This document shows positions 7,724-15,848 of a stretch of DNA of 35,861 bases, in pieces; the first letter of the stretch is position 1; every line of letters starts with the position of its first letter. The DNA lies in IMG/VR virus record IMGVR_UViG_3300047994_000425, positions 1 through 35,861 of that record. One strand, written 5' to 3'. The DNA is from a virus. The notes beneath the pieces were generated by a model that made no database searches, had not been told where the DNA came from, and saw nothing but the letters and a program-made list of their open reading frames with translations. The translations under genes were made by a program, and so were the position numbers.

Positions 7724-9385
7724 CTAGTTCCGGTAAGGGCTGACCGAATGAGCCTTGGGCGGCTTCGGTTTCGGCGGCGCGGTCTTTTTGACAGGCGACG
7801 AAGTCGGCTCGCGATCTTCATTGGGTGTAGCGTCCTCGCCCATCGGGTTGCCGCTATCATCGACAGTGTCGGGTGGCGGCTCGCTGAGAAGTTTCTTCAA
7901 GCCTTGCGAGCCCTGAAGGGTGATGCCCAGACGCTCGGCGCGCGCGGCGTCGTCCGCAATGCGCTGATCAACTTCGGCCGCGTCGTAGCCTTCCTCTTCG
8001 ATGACTTGCGAGCGAGCCTTGAAGCCCGCATCGACAGCGAGGATTTCCGCCTGACGATCTTTGAGAGGATCGATCCACATCCAGCGCGGAGGAATCCAAT
8101 CCATCTGCAAATAATCCTGCGGATCGTCGGCATATCCATCGAAGTTCAACGCGCCAGCGATATGTGCAGAATCCAAAAACGCGCGAAACACCGGGCGGCA
8201 AAACTGAAACGCGATCACGCCATGCTGAATAGCTTCGGCGCGGCGCCGCGCTTCGATCATCGCGGCGCGCTGACTTCCATAGCTGGCCTGACGGACATCG
8301 CCTGTCACGCCTGCATATGGCAATCCGAGTGCTGCGCAGACGCGCGTGAGGATGCGGTACTGAAATGGCTCGAACGACTGGCCGCTGTCCGCAGGGGCCG
8401 CCGTCGAGATATCTTCTCCCGGCAAGAGAACATGCGCCGCACCGGGTTCAAGCTTGACGGCGGCCGGCCCTTCGTCAGCCGCAGCCCCCGGCGTCTGCGC
8501 GGTCTTCGCTTTCTCGTTGTCGAAGATTTCGCCATCGGGGTCGGCGCGGCGAATGAAAACGTTGAACAGCGCGGCGGTTTTCTTGCGGTCAAGCTCCGCA
8601 TCGTCGTAGATGTCGAGCATCCACAAGGTTACGATCGCCGGCGTCAGTCGCGACAATCCACGGATCTGCCCGGCTTCGAGAGGGTCGAAGACGTGGATGA
8701 TCTGACTTGCCGGAATTCGAATTCGCTCGCCGAACTTCGGCGCCAGCGTGATGTCGCCGGGATTGACGCGCCAGAAATGATAGGCGACGCGCCGACCGAT
8801 CCTGTCGAACTCGATGCCCTGCCGAATCCAGTTGCCGTTCGCCAGCGGCATGTTCAGCCAAACCGGCAACTGCTCAGATGGAAGAAGTTCAAGCTGCAAC
8901 GGGATCGACAGTCCATCCGAAAGATACCGGGGCCGAAGACGGACAAAAATTTCGCCCGCTATGAACATCTCTCGCGCGATGCGTTTCTGCAGTCCGTAAA
9001 AATCCGTGACGCCTTCGCAGTCGGCCTCATCGACCCAGCGCGCCCACAATGCATGGACCGATTTCTTTTGGGCCGCAGCTTCTGCGACAGCATTGTCGCC
9101 GCCTTCCGAAAGCGGAGACTTCCAGCTTGGTGTGATTCCCGCGCCCACAAGATTCGACGAGAAACATTCGACAGCGCTGAAAGCATATCCATTGTTGCGG
9201 GCGAGAAAGCGAGCGCGGGCGAGCGTGTTCGAGCCCGAACTGTTGATCAGCGTGTTAACGTGCGATCGCGAAGGCACCCAGCCGCCGAGCCGCCTGCCCA
9301 TGCGGCCCGCCTCGAGTCCAGACCCGTCGCCGCCGCTCCATGCCTTCAGGCCCCCGGCAATTGCACGCCCCAATCCAGCGAGCAT
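7724..9385 (-). CDS. Portal protein (lambda gpB family)
   Basis: This 553-residue protein (lambda gpB is 533) starts with ATG at 9385, three bases after the gpW-like gene. Recognisable portal segments are the N-terminal ARFLARNNGYAFSAVECFSS with NLVGAGITP, then LQLELLPSEQLP, and the central YAGVTGDVRQASYGSQRAA, which resembles the conserved Y-s-xR-a part of gpB portals. It forms the dodecameric ring through which DNA enters and leaves the head. The C-terminal end is a Pro/Lys-rich tail. It sits between gpW and the protease, as in lambda. Confidence 0.92.
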   Translation of the reverse strand: MLAGLGRAIAGGLKAWSGGDGSGLEAGRMGRRLGGWVPSRSHVNTLINSSGSNTLARARFLARNNGYAFSAVECFSSNLVGAGITPSWKSPLSEGGDNAVAEAAAQKKSVHALWARWVDEADCEGVTDFYGLQKRIAREMFIAGEIFVRLRPRYLSDGLSIPLQLELLPSEQLPVWLNMPLANGNWIRQGIEFDRIGRRVAYHFWRVNPGDITLAPKFGERIRIPASQIIHVFDPLEAGQIRGLSRLTPAIVTLWMLDIYDDAELDRKKTAALFNVFIRRADPDGEIFDNEKAKTAQTPGAAADEGPAAVKLEPGAAHVLLPGEDISTAAPADSGQSFEPFQYRILTRVCAALGLPYAGVTGDVRQASYGSQRAAMIEARRRAEAIQHGVIAFQFCRPVFRAFLDSAHIAGALNFDGYADDPQDYLQMDWIPPRWMWIDPLKDRQAEILAVDAGFKARSQVIEEEGYDAAEVDQRIADDAARAERLGITLQGSQGLKKLLSEPPPDTVDDSGNPMGEDATPNEDREPTSSPVKKTAPPKPKPPKAHSVSPYRN

Positions 9386-9387
9386 GC

Positions 9388-9606
9388 CTACAGGCCCTTT
9401 GCCGAGTCGAAATAGTAGGTTCGGCGAAGCGCTTTGCCGTTGAGTCGCGCGATATCCTGCTCGACACTCTTGATCGCCGTCTGGATCTCTTGCACGGAGC
9501 GATATTTTGTCGTGCGTCCGGCATAACTGATCTCAGAACGACCGTTCGTCAGCGCCAGCTTCAGCGCCTCGAGACGGCCTTCAAGGGTTGGAATGTCTGC
9601 GGCCAT
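9388..9606 (-). CDS. gpW-like head-tail joining protein
   Basis: This 72-residue protein (lambda gpW is 68) starts with ATG at 9606. It has the two-helix plan with a short beta hairpin: LEGRLEALKLALTNGR, then SYAGRTTKYRSVQEIQTAIK, SVEQDIARLN. It lies between large terminase and portal, exactly the place of gene W. gpW sits under the portal, helps keep DNA in the head and provides the site for later connector proteins. Confidence 0.85.
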   Translation of the reverse strand: MAADIPTLEGRLEALKLALTNGRSEISYAGRTTKYRSVQEIQTAIKSVEQDIARLNGKALRRTYYFDSAKGL

Positions 9607-9612
9607 CGATCA

Positions 9613-11556
9613 TCAATCCATGGTGGAACTTGACCGTCGGAAACGCGAGGTCGGGGCAGGTTTCTCTGCAGGCTGGCGCTTGACGGTTTGCTGTTCGCCG
9701 CCGAACAGCGGCGCATCAAACAATTCGGGCTGGCCTTGCGGTGGTGGCGTCTCACGTTCGGCTTCGATGCGGGCCCAGATCGCATCCGGAAGTCCGCGCA
9801 CACCGAATTTGATCGCGGCGGCTTCAGCCTGCAGGTGCGTGTCGAGGCCTTCGTTCGCTTGCGACTCGTCTTTCGTCCATCGATAGACGATGAAACCGTG
9901 CCGCTTTTCCGGAGTGCGCCGCTCAGCGGTCAATTGGCGAAAATATTCGTCGTCGAGACCCGATGGAAACGCGATATAACCCTGCGAAAGCGGGTCTTCC
10001 TTGGCGAGATTTCGATAGAGCGCCATTTTCAGCACCGAAGTGCCGAAGTTGAAGAAGCGTTTCGCGTATTTCAGCAGTTTGCCGGTACGCTGGTTGCGTT
10101 CCTTGCGCACTCTTGCCAGCAACGGCGCGGAATCCGAACCCAAACCGCGCACCATGATCAACTGACTGGCTGGATGCTTGCGCGCAAACTCCCAGACATC
10201 TTCGGTCCACGCGTTGCCGTCGATCGCCGACAGATCGCTCGCGATTTTTCGGCCTGAGGCGTTCGGCCATTGCTGCCCAAGCAACGCACTGAGACGTTCC
10301 TGGCAAATCTTGTCCGAGATGTGCCCCGGAATGACCCCGTACTCGATGACGAAGCGCCGATGCTCCCTGCCCCAGCCGACGACCTGCCATTCGACGCGAT
10401 CTTGCTGGCAATCGATGCCAATTGTGACGATCAGTGCGCCTGCGGGGATCGTTCCTCGCACGTAATGCGACTGAGACGCGCGGTCGCGAAGTTTTTCCCA
10501 CGGTGGCGCTTCGGAAGCAGCCTTGTAAGCTTGGCCCGCAGTGTCGTTGAGGAACGTCTGCTCCGCGGCAGGATCGCCTTTGGCCTTCAGCCACTCGCGC
10601 GCGATACGCTCGAACGATTGCAGATAGGAATATGCCGACCAGATCCAGAAAGACCGATGTTCGCGACGCGCCGAAGGGTTTTGCGCCCTGAATTCGAGAC
10701 GCGCCAACATTCCGCGGCGATGGTGTTCTTCAATTGAGCAACCGCAATCGACGCAAGTGAAATGCGCTTCCTCCGGCTTTTCCGGATCAAGCGCCGCCAG
10801 CATGTTGTCCCATTCCAGCACCTGCATATGGTCGCAGTGCGGGCATGGAACGTAGGGAAGCTCCTGGCTTCCGGCCTCAAGGCTTTTCGTAATCCGGCAA
10901 CCAGGCAGGACGAGCGGCGTTGAAGCTTTCAGAATCTTTGCAAACTCGTGAGCGCGAGATCGCGAGTCTGCCTGCGCTTCAGGATCGCCGGCGGCGTTCA
11001 TTTCCCACTTCGACAGATCGTCCTGGACCTGACGACGCATCGAGACTTGGGAGAGTGACGACGGCGAGTTCGCGCCGGAAATCAGGATGGCGCCGAGACC
11101 GTCGCGATGTTCTTTCAGAAGGACGCTGTTCGAACCGTCGCGAGACTTTTCCGGAAACAGCGTCTTGAGGGACGCCGTGCCTTTCAGCATCGGCGTCAAT
11201 TTCAGCTTCGACCATCGTCCCGCGTTGTCGTCTGTCGGATGAACAACGAGGAAATCGCAGGGGTCCATCGCCATCGAACCGCCGATGAAGATGTTCGCGA
11301 TGACCGTCTTGCCGATCTGCGCGGAACCCGCGACCGTGACGATGCGACACGGATCATCAGGCGAAAGCGCCGCGAGGATCTCCGCAACGTGCGGAAACAT
11401 TGCTGGATTGAACGGACCCGGAAACGGGCTCTCGCGTTCGGTGAAGACGATGTTGTCTTCGGCCCAGTTCAGATAATCAACCGGAGGCGGCGGCTCCGTC
11501 GCTTTCGCCAGCGCATCCATCATGAGGCGTTCTGGATTCGCCAGTTGGATTCCCAC
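9613..11556 (-). CDS. Terminase large subunit (gpA family)
   Basis: The protein has 647 residues from the GTG at 11556; an ATG at 11523 is an alternative. The N-terminal ATPase domain has the Walker A-like GSAQIGKT at residues 77-84 after PFNPAMFPHVAEIL, typical of the lambda gpA family. A zinc-ribbon-like group CPHC...CVDC lies near residue 235-275. The segment TIGIDCQQDRVEWQVVGWG begins the nuclease part. Its role is to cut concatemeric DNA and pump it into proheads. The first 80 bases overlap the small-subunit gene, a typical coupling. Length agrees with lambda gpA (641). Confidence 0.93.
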   Translation of the reverse strand: MGIQLANPERLMMDALAKATEPPPPVDYLNWAEDNIVFTERESPFPGPFNPAMFPHVAEILAALSPDDPCRIVTVAGSAQIGKTVIANIFIGGSMAMDPCDFLVVHPTDDNAGRWSKLKLTPMLKGTASLKTLFPEKSRDGSNSVLLKEHRDGLGAILISGANSPSSLSQVSMRRQVQDDLSKWEMNAAGDPEAQADSRSRAHEFAKILKASTPLVLPGCRITKSLEAGSQELPYVPCPHCDHMQVLEWDNMLAALDPEKPEEAHFTCVDCGCSIEEHHRRGMLARLEFRAQNPSARREHRSFWIWSAYSYLQSFERIAREWLKAKGDPAAEQTFLNDTAGQAYKAASEAPPWEKLRDRASQSHYVRGTIPAGALIVTIGIDCQQDRVEWQVVGWGREHRRFVIEYGVIPGHISDKICQERLSALLGQQWPNASGRKIASDLSAIDGNAWTEDVWEFARKHPASQLIMVRGLGSDSAPLLARVRKERNQRTGKLLKYAKRFFNFGTSVLKMALYRNLAKEDPLSQGYIAFPSGLDDEYFRQLTAERRTPEKRHGFIVYRWTKDESQANEGLDTHLQAEAAAIKFGVRGLPDAIWARIEAERETPPPQGQPELFDAPLFGGEQQTVKRQPAEKPAPTSRFRRSSSTMD

Positions 11557-12223
11557 GCGGCGGCTCGCTCTCGTTTTCCTCGTCGAGCTCTGCCTCGATC
11601 GTCGCCGGCATGCTCGCCGCCTGGTCGCGGAATAATTTGGCGCTGGTCGCGCGCACTTTGCGGAATTCGTTTCGCATCAGGTGCAGCGCATCTCGCTGCG
11701 GGATTTGGAACTTGGCCGATATCGCCGTGGCGATTTCCGACAGCGAGCCCTCCATCACCGCGAGCAACTGAACCGCAAGCTGTCCCATCTGACGGGTTAC
11801 GTCGGCGGTCTCGGTGAACTTGCCTGCGGCGGCCGCTTCCTCAATCGCCTTGAGCCGGTTCGCGCGTTGAAGCGCGTCGAGTCGCTCGCGCTTGATCTGT
11901 TCTTCGATCGGATCTTTGACTGGCGGGGTTGAAGGCGTCTGGTCAGATGCTTCGCGCGGTTCCGTCCGCGCCAATGACAACTGCGACGGCAAATCGAGTT
12001 TCGTATCCAGCCCATTGCCAGTGCGCTGGCTGATATCGAGCGACGCCCGAAGCTGCAGCGTTGCCTTCTCGACATTGATCTTGGCGTTGCGACCCTCGCC
12101 GATCAGCGCATCGGGTTTGATCTTGCCCTCGCTGATCCATTGCGACACGCGACCTGGCGAGACGTTTGTCAGTTCGGCGAAGCGGCCTTTTGAAACTGCT
12201 GCGCCATGCGGTGAAGCATTCAC
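11477..12223 (-). CDS. Terminase small subunit-like protein (gpNu1-type)
   Basis: The gene starts with GTG at 12223 behind a GAGGG site and encodes 248 residues. The N-terminal part reads as a helix-turn-helix (KGRFAELTNVSPGRVSQWIS) followed by a basic wing-like segment, as in the DNA-binding domain of lambda Nu1. Next come a coiled-coil-like charged region (IEEQIKRERLDALQRANRLK) and a helical C-terminal half. It would bind the packaging site and deliver the end to the large subunit. Position directly upstream of, and overlapping, the large subunit supports this. Five TTTAGG repeats just upstream are candidate binding sites. Confidence 0.8.
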   Translation of the reverse strand: MNASPHGAAVSKGRFAELTNVSPGRVSQWISEGKIKPDALIGEGRNAKINVEKATLQLRASLDISQRTGNGLDTKLDLPSQLSLARTEPREASDQTPSTPPVKDPIEEQIKRERLDALQRANRLKAIEEAAAAGKFTETADVTRQMGQLAVQLLAVMEGSLSEIATAISAKFQIPQRDALHLMRNEFRKVRATSAKLFRDQAASMPATIEAELDEENESEPPRGNPTGESRTPHDGCAGESDGAAASG

Positions 12224-12237
12224 TTCGCCCTCGATAC

Positions 12238-12287
12238 TTTAGGCGTTCTTTAGGCCGCCTCTTTAGGTGTTTAGGCTCGATTTTAGG
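12238..12287. repeat. Five TTTAGG repeats in front of the small terminase gene (candidate cosB)
   Basis: TTTAGG on the plus strand occurs at 12238, 12249, 12262, 12270 and 12282, five copies in 50 bases, all in one orientation. They lie 15-65 bases upstream of the small-terminase start codon. In lambda the small terminase binds short repeated R sites in cosB next to cosN, just before Nu1. By analogy these are candidate terminase-binding sites. The repeat is seen; the role is inferred. Confidence 0.5.
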
Positions 12288-12368
12288 GGTCAGACTGCCG
12301 AATGGCCGGGGCGATTTGACCCGTTTTCGATTTTCGCCAGGGAGGACCCGCACACCAACCAAAGAACC

Positions 12369-12396
12369 GGGCCACTCGCGTTGAGGCAAGTGGCCC
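12369..12396. repeat. Inverted repeat, 8-bp stem
   Basis: GGGCCACT at 12369-12376 pairs with AGTGGCCC at 12389-12396 around a 12-base loop, and two more pairs can form past one mismatch. There is no T-run on either side, so it is less likely a terminator. It may belong to the packaging or late promoter region. Confidence 0.45.
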
Positions 12397-12470
12397 AAAG
12401 TCTGGGGAGGAAACGTCCAAGATGGCGCGGCGTCAGAAGGCATCTGGCAACCGCGTCTACCTATGAACGC

Positions 12471-12498
12471 AAAAGCCCGACACGTTGCCGTGCCGGGC
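12471..12498 (-). terminator. Probable rho-independent terminator for leftward transcription
   Basis: On the minus strand an imperfect hairpin (10 positions per arm, one mismatch, TTGC-type 4-base loop; arms 12489-12498 and 12475-12484) is followed by TTTT at 12474-12471. It lies about 130 bases past the NusG-like gene and before the late operon, so it would end early/replication transcription or be the point at which antitermination acts. Confidence 0.6.
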
Positions 12499-12625
12499 CT
12501 ACCAATCACCGCTTATTTGCAAAGCTTCGCTTGCGTGACGCCTCGCCTGTTGCGAGGGCCACGTGCGTAGCGGGAGCGCCTGTTGCGCCGTGCCGCTGTC
12601 GCTCCATTCTTCCGGCTGTGCCCGT

Positions 12626-13258
12626 TTAGACTGGATCGACCTGGTCCTGCGTCATCCGCACGCGGACCTTACGCTTCATGATGTTCATCAGTACGGTGAT
12701 TCTCCCGCGCTCGTCTATGTCGTCAATGACCCCGACTTCGCCGCCGAGCAGTTCCTCCACATGAACGCGCACCGCATCGCCCACGAAATGCCGGATTTCG
12801 ACCTTGCCATTGGTCTCGCGTCGGCGGCGCGCCTCGTAACGATCCCGCAGCAACGCTTCAATGCCCTGAACGATCGCCATCTGTCCCGCATCCATCACGG
12901 CGCGATGTTCGCCGAAATGCAGATACGGCCGCGCGGCGACGCCATAGCTCACTCTGATAGCGCGATCCTTGGCTTCAGCGACGTTGTCGGCGATGAATAC
13001 CATGCCGGGAAACAGTGGCCGATGAACATCAGGCTTGGCTTGTCCCGCGCGATATCGGTTCACATGCGCAGGCCTCACATGCGTCGGCACATAAAATGGC
13101 ACCCGCCGCAACGTGAGATTCGCCGTCACGGTGAACTCGCGGCTGGGCTCCGTCTGCAGGATGTACCAGCGGCAATCCTGCCATGGCGCGATATCGATGG
13201 CCGGTTCGGGCTCAACGAAGCCAACCACATCGCCGATTGAAAATGTTGATGGGGTCAT
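12626..13258 (-). CDS. NusG/RfaH-like transcription elongation factor (candidate antiterminator)
   Basis: The protein has 210 residues from the ATG at 13258, which overlaps the upstream stop (ATGA). After a short N-terminal segment comes a NusG-type domain: CRWYILQTEPSREFTVTANL, then FYVPTHVR and RPLFPGMVFI, the last being the typical rPlfpGYvFv strand. The C-terminal part has KOW-like features (FVGDAVRVHVEELLGGEVGV, ITVLMNIMKRKVRVRM). NusG paralogues bind RNA polymerase and change pausing and termination. Its gene is the last before a terminator and the late operon, the place where lambda has Q, so a late antiterminator role is a reasonable inference. Confidence 0.8.
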   Translation of the reverse strand: MTPSTFSIGDVVGFVEPEPAIDIAPWQDCRWYILQTEPSREFTVTANLTLRRVPFYVPTHVRPAHVNRYRAGQAKPDVHRPLFPGMVFIADNVAEAKDRAIRVSYGVAARPYLHFGEHRAVMDAGQMAIVQGIEALLRDRYEARRRRETNGKVEIRHFVGDAVRVHVEELLGGEVGVIDDIDERGRITVLMNIMKRKVRVRMTQDQVDPV

Positions 13259-14319
13259 GTCCCACCTCCGCCTGCCAGAGTGATTTGCCCTAATCCGTCC
13301 GATAACGAATCGCGATCGACGGGAGGCGGCCATTCGCTGCGCTCAAACCATTTTTCGCCCTGCGCCGCGCGGCTTTCCATGAAGGAAACCGGTTGCCCAT
13401 GCGCTTTTTTGTAATCGCGCCAGCGATACCACTGCGGCGTGTAGGGTTTGATCTCGACTGCGACCACGCCAGCGCGAACGGAATCCGCGAAACGTTCGAA
13501 ACGCTTCTCGCGCAGATACGTCGTCAGGTCGCAGACCTTCCGGCTTTGCCGGGCGCAATCGTCGAGATAGCTCTGCGCGCAGTCGTTGGCGCGCCTGCGA
13601 TCTGTCGTCGAGAGATGTTGCCAGGCCTTTTCCGCTGCCACACGGCTCAGAACCACGTCGGGAGGCCAGACCCTGAGCAAATCCGAAAACGCACACCCGC
13701 CCGTTTTCGTCGGAGGATCAGCGCATGAGGTTTGCGGATTTGCATTGGGCGGTGTTCGTGAATCTCTGTTTTCGTAAGATTCTGTTTTCTTAGAGTCTAT
13801 ATAGCCATGATACGCCTTACCCGTATCCCGGTTAACCCGTGTCACGGGTAACCCGTCGCACGGCAAAGGCGTATCATGGTGCGCGGTTGCCGGCGCGGCG
13901 ACAGCTTCATCGGCAGATTGCTCGACAGCGTCTCGGGCACTAGTTTCTTCGGCGACATGTGACGGAACCGGATCGGCCTCATCGTCGGCGGCTTCTTCGG
14001 CATCGAGCGCAGCGTCGTCGATCGGCTCGCCCGGTTCGTCCGTGATGATCCAGCGCACGCCGAGAAACGTGCCGTCGTCGCCGTGCACACGTTCCACCTG
14101 AGCCCAGCCGCGCTTGCGCAGGCTGCGGAAGATACGGGCCGCCTTGTCGCGTCCGATGCCCCAGAACTTGGCGCAGTTGTGCCGGCTCACTTCCCAGTCG
14201 TCTGGAAGCGACAACAGGTAATGCAGCATGCCATGCTCATCGAGCGTCAGATTCTGGTCACGCACGAGCGCGTTTTCCAGCTGAACGAAATTCTTGGTTT
14301 TGACGCGCCGGATAATCAT
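13255..14319 (-). CDS. Replication initiator-like protein with winged helix-turn-helix (lambda O-like role)
   Basis: I choose the ATG at 14319 (MIIRRVKTKNFVQLENALV), with AGAAGG about nine bases upstream. The open frame extends further up but would overlap the DUF4031 gene. The 354-residue protein has an N-terminal winged helix region (LDEHGMLHYLLSLPDDWEVS, KFWGIGRDKAARIFRSLRKR) of the type found in phage replication and DnaD/O-like proteins. A low-complexity acidic linker follows (residues about 105-160). The C-terminal part has a Trp-rich segment (YTPQWYRWRDYKKAHG). The linker-coding DNA carries three 16-bp tandem repeats and AT-rich DNA, as lambda ori lies in gene O. This context supports replication initiation. 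Confidence 0.68.
   Translation of the reverse strand: MIIRRVKTKNFVQLENALVRDQNLTLDEHGMLHYLLSLPDDWEVSRHNCAKFWGIGRDKAARIFRSLRKRGWAQVERVHGDDGTFLGVRWIITDEPGEPIDDAALDAEEAADDEADPVPSHVAEETSARDAVEQSADEAVAAPATAHHDTPLPCDGLPVTRVNRDTGKAYHGYIDSKKTESYENRDSRTPPNANPQTSCADPPTKTGGCAFSDLLRVWPPDVVLSRVAAEKAWQHLSTTDRRRANDCAQSYLDDCARQSRKVCDLTTYLREKRFERFADSVRAGVVAVEIKPYTPQWYRWRDYKKAHGQPVSFMESRAAQGEKWFERSEWPPPVDRDSLSDGLGQITLAGGGGT
13756..13879. other. Candidate phage replication origin: three 16-bp iterons, flanking inverted repeat, AT-rich block
   Basis: Three tandem 16-bp units start at 13819, 13835 and 13851 and share ACCCGT at their heads (consensus about ACCCGTNTCACGGNTA). They are enclosed by a perfect 14-bp inverted repeat, CCATGATACGCCTT at 13805-13818 and its complement at 13866-13879. 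An AT-rich block of nearly 50 bases (13756-13804) lies beside them, unlike the GC-rich surroundings. The whole lies inside the replication-initiator-like gene, the same plan as the lambda origin within gene O. The pattern is seen directly; origin function is inferred. Confidence 0.65.
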
Positions 14320-14435
14320 GCGGCGCACCTTCTGGCGGGCGAAATCGCGCACGCGTCGGCATCGATGCTCATGTGTCAGTCTCTCGAAAAGCTTGTGGGA
14401 AAAAGAACGCGACGCAACCGGCACAAAATTTTTCG

Positions 14436-14753
14436 TCAGTCCGCAGCCGTCGCATGCCGCGCCCGAAGCGCGGCGATCTGATCCAGTTTCATCTGGTCGC
14501 CATTCAGCCGCGCCAGAAATTCGAGCGGTCCGTATTTGTCGGTCAGGATCGCGCCCGCCTCGAGCGCCAGCCGCTTTTTCGAAAGGCTGATGTCGAAGTG
14601 AACCCATGCGGCATGCGGCGGCTGTTGCAGCCATTTGCGCGGCACGCCGATGCGATCCACCATCGCCAGCAGTTCATCCAGCGTGTCGGCCCACAGGTGG
14701 CACATCACCATGCGCCCGAAAGCGTGGCGCACGTCGTCGACATAGACGCTCAT
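14436..14753 (-). CDS. DUF4031 domain protein
   Basis: This 105-residue protein starts with ATG at 14753 in an ATGA overlap with the preceding HTH gene. MSVYVDDVRHAFGRMVMCHL, ADTLDELLAMVDRIGV, HFDISLSKKRLALEAGA is a near-complete DUF4031 signature; this small family is common in phages and actinobacteria and has no established function. The acidic VYVDD start and the conserved His and Ser-Lys could form a small active or binding site, but that is a guess. It lies in the replication/early block. Confidence 0.8.
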   Translation of the reverse strand: MSVYVDDVRHAFGRMVMCHLWADTLDELLAMVDRIGVPRKWLQQPPHAAWVHFDISLSKKRLALEAGAILTDKYGPLEFLARLNGDQMKLDQIAALRARHATAAD

Positions 14754-14989
14754 GATTTGCGCCTCGAGGCTGTCCGCTCGGGCCAGTAGCGCGCAGGCCG
14801 AAAACCTGTGCCGGTCTTGTTATGCGAGACGCCTTTCGCGCGGCAACCGGCGGCCGGATGCCGCATCCGGAACAGCGCGCCCGCGACCGCGTTGCGGGTC
14901 ACGCCGACAGCATCCGCGATCAGCTGATAGGAATCCCGGCCGGGGTGGCGCTGCGCCATCTCGACGATCTGTCGCGTGGTGTCCTTCAT
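14750..14989 (-). CDS. Small helix-turn-helix protein
   Basis: I take the ATG at 14989, which overlaps the methyltransferase stop as ATGA, giving 79 residues; an upstream start at 15001 would add four. The N-terminal half, TRQIVEMAQRHPGRDSYQLI then ADAVGVTRNAVAGALFRMR, is a clear helix-turn-helix. It resembles the GcrA-like or MarR-like small DNA-binding domains frequent in alphaproteobacterial phages. The basic C-terminal tail (PERTASRRKS) may add DNA contact. Both ends are translationally coupled to neighbours. A regulatory role is likely but the target is unknown. Confidence 0.65.
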   Translation of the reverse strand: MKDTTRQIVEMAQRHPGRDSYQLIADAVGVTRNAVAGALFRMRHPAAGCRAKGVSHNKTGTGFRPARYWPERTASRRKS

Positions 14990-15735
14990 GCCGCGCTCCA
15001 TTGTCCGCGGCCGACGTGAACAAAATCGCGCCCGCGCCCGAGCTGCAACACCTGACGCAGTTTCGCGCGCCAGTGCGGGTTGTGTTTCGATTTCGGATGA
15101 TCCGCCATCATGCGGTAAAGATCGGCCAGCGCGACAGGTCCGCGCGCGTCACGCAGCGCCGCGGCGACAACCGAGCGCCATGTCTCGCTCGCCAGCGCCG
15201 CGCCCAAAACGGACCGTGGAAACCGCAGCGGCACGAAATGACCATTTAGCCCGCAGAACGCGAGAATGTCAGCGTCCGCCGTGCCGTAGGCACAGAGCAC
15301 GGTCGGCGCGCCGGAATTGGCTTTCGCGCGCGCGCCATCGGGGGTGTGAAAATTCAGCCGCCCGCGCAGAAACAACAGTGCGCTCGCACGCTCCCACACG
15401 TGCCGGAAAAACGCATCGGTCTCGGTGCGCGCGAAAATGATCGTGGTGCCGCGATCATGATCCGCGAGTTTGTCCAGCCAGCGGCCGATGATGCCGTGCG
15501 TGTAGGGCGGATTCAGCCAGACGCGACCGAACCAGTCTTGCGAGAGGCCGTCATCGGCTTTGGTGAAGCGATGCCGGGCCGTCGGCCAGGGCTGGATGTC
15601 GGGCGTCGCCGGATCGAGATCGAACGATCGATGACCGCCCAGCGCGTCGAGAATCGCGGGCGGCGTCAGCCATTCGATCGTCTGCGGCCGGTTGCTGTGA
15701 TGTCCGCCGATGCCGGCAAAGCGTGAGGTCGTCAT
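14986..15735 (-). CDS. Phage DNA N6-adenine methyltransferase (DNMT/Dam family)
   Basis: This 249-residue protein starts with ATG at 15735. EWLTPPAILDALGG, SFDLDPAT and the catalytic motif NPPY (residues 75-78, in RVWLNPPYTHGIIGRWLDKL) fit the phage DNA N-6-adenine methyltransferase family. The last third (about residue 185 on, ARGPVALADLYRMMADHP) is an added small domain with a HTH-like look, perhaps for DNA binding. It would methylate adenine in phage DNA, as protection from host restriction or for regulation. It is the first gene of a short minus-strand group, divergent from brnT. Confidence 0.85.
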   Translation of the reverse strand: MTTSRFAGIGGHHSNRPQTIEWLTPPAILDALGGHRSFDLDPATPDIQPWPTARHRFTKADDGLSQDWFGRVWLNPPYTHGIIGRWLDKLADHDRGTTIIFARTETDAFFRHVWERASALLFLRGRLNFHTPDGARAKANSGAPTVLCAYGTADADILAFCGLNGHFVPLRFPRSVLGAALASETWRSVVAAALRDARGPVALADLYRMMADHPKSKHNPHWRAKLRQVLQLGRGRDFVHVGRGQWSAA

Positions 15736-15794
15736 GCCGCTCTTCTCGAAGTTTTCGCCGAGAATGCGTCATAGGCCCTCGCGGCATTATTTAT

Positions 15795-15848
15795 TGTAAC
15801 TGCATTTAATTGTTGACGGCGTGATTTAAGAGAGTTACATTTATTCTC
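15795..15848 (+). promoter_or_regulatory. brnTA promoter with overlapping inverted repeat (candidate BrnA operator)
   Basis: A -35 TTGACG (15813-15818), a 17-base spacer and a -10 TACATT (15836-15841) precede the brnT start codon at 15849. Transcription would begin close to the ATG, so the mRNA may be leaderless or nearly so. TGTAACT at 15795-15801 and AGTTACA at 15833-15839 form an inverted repeat that overlaps the -10. BrnA represses its own operon in known systems, and this repeat is a natural candidate site. Confidence 0.55.

Larger units (their letters stand above)
12224..12625. other. 402-base non-coding stretch between early/replication and late operons
   Basis: No convincing gene is seen here. 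The stretch holds the TTTAGG repeats near the late operon, a GGGCCACT/AGTGGCCC inverted repeat at 12369-12396 (8-bp stem, 12-base loop), and a terminator hairpin at 12475-12498. It is the expected location of the late promoter and of the cos site, but I could not fix either from sequence alone. Confidence 0.6.

Noticed and set aside
7670-9415. Plus-strand open frame of 581 residues
   Set aside because: It is antisense to the portal gene with low-quality Arg-rich translation.
11943-12509. Minus-strand frame of 188 residues reaching into the intergenic stretch
   Set aside because: It overlaps the small terminase in another frame and its upstream part spans the terminator hairpin and TTTAGG repeats.
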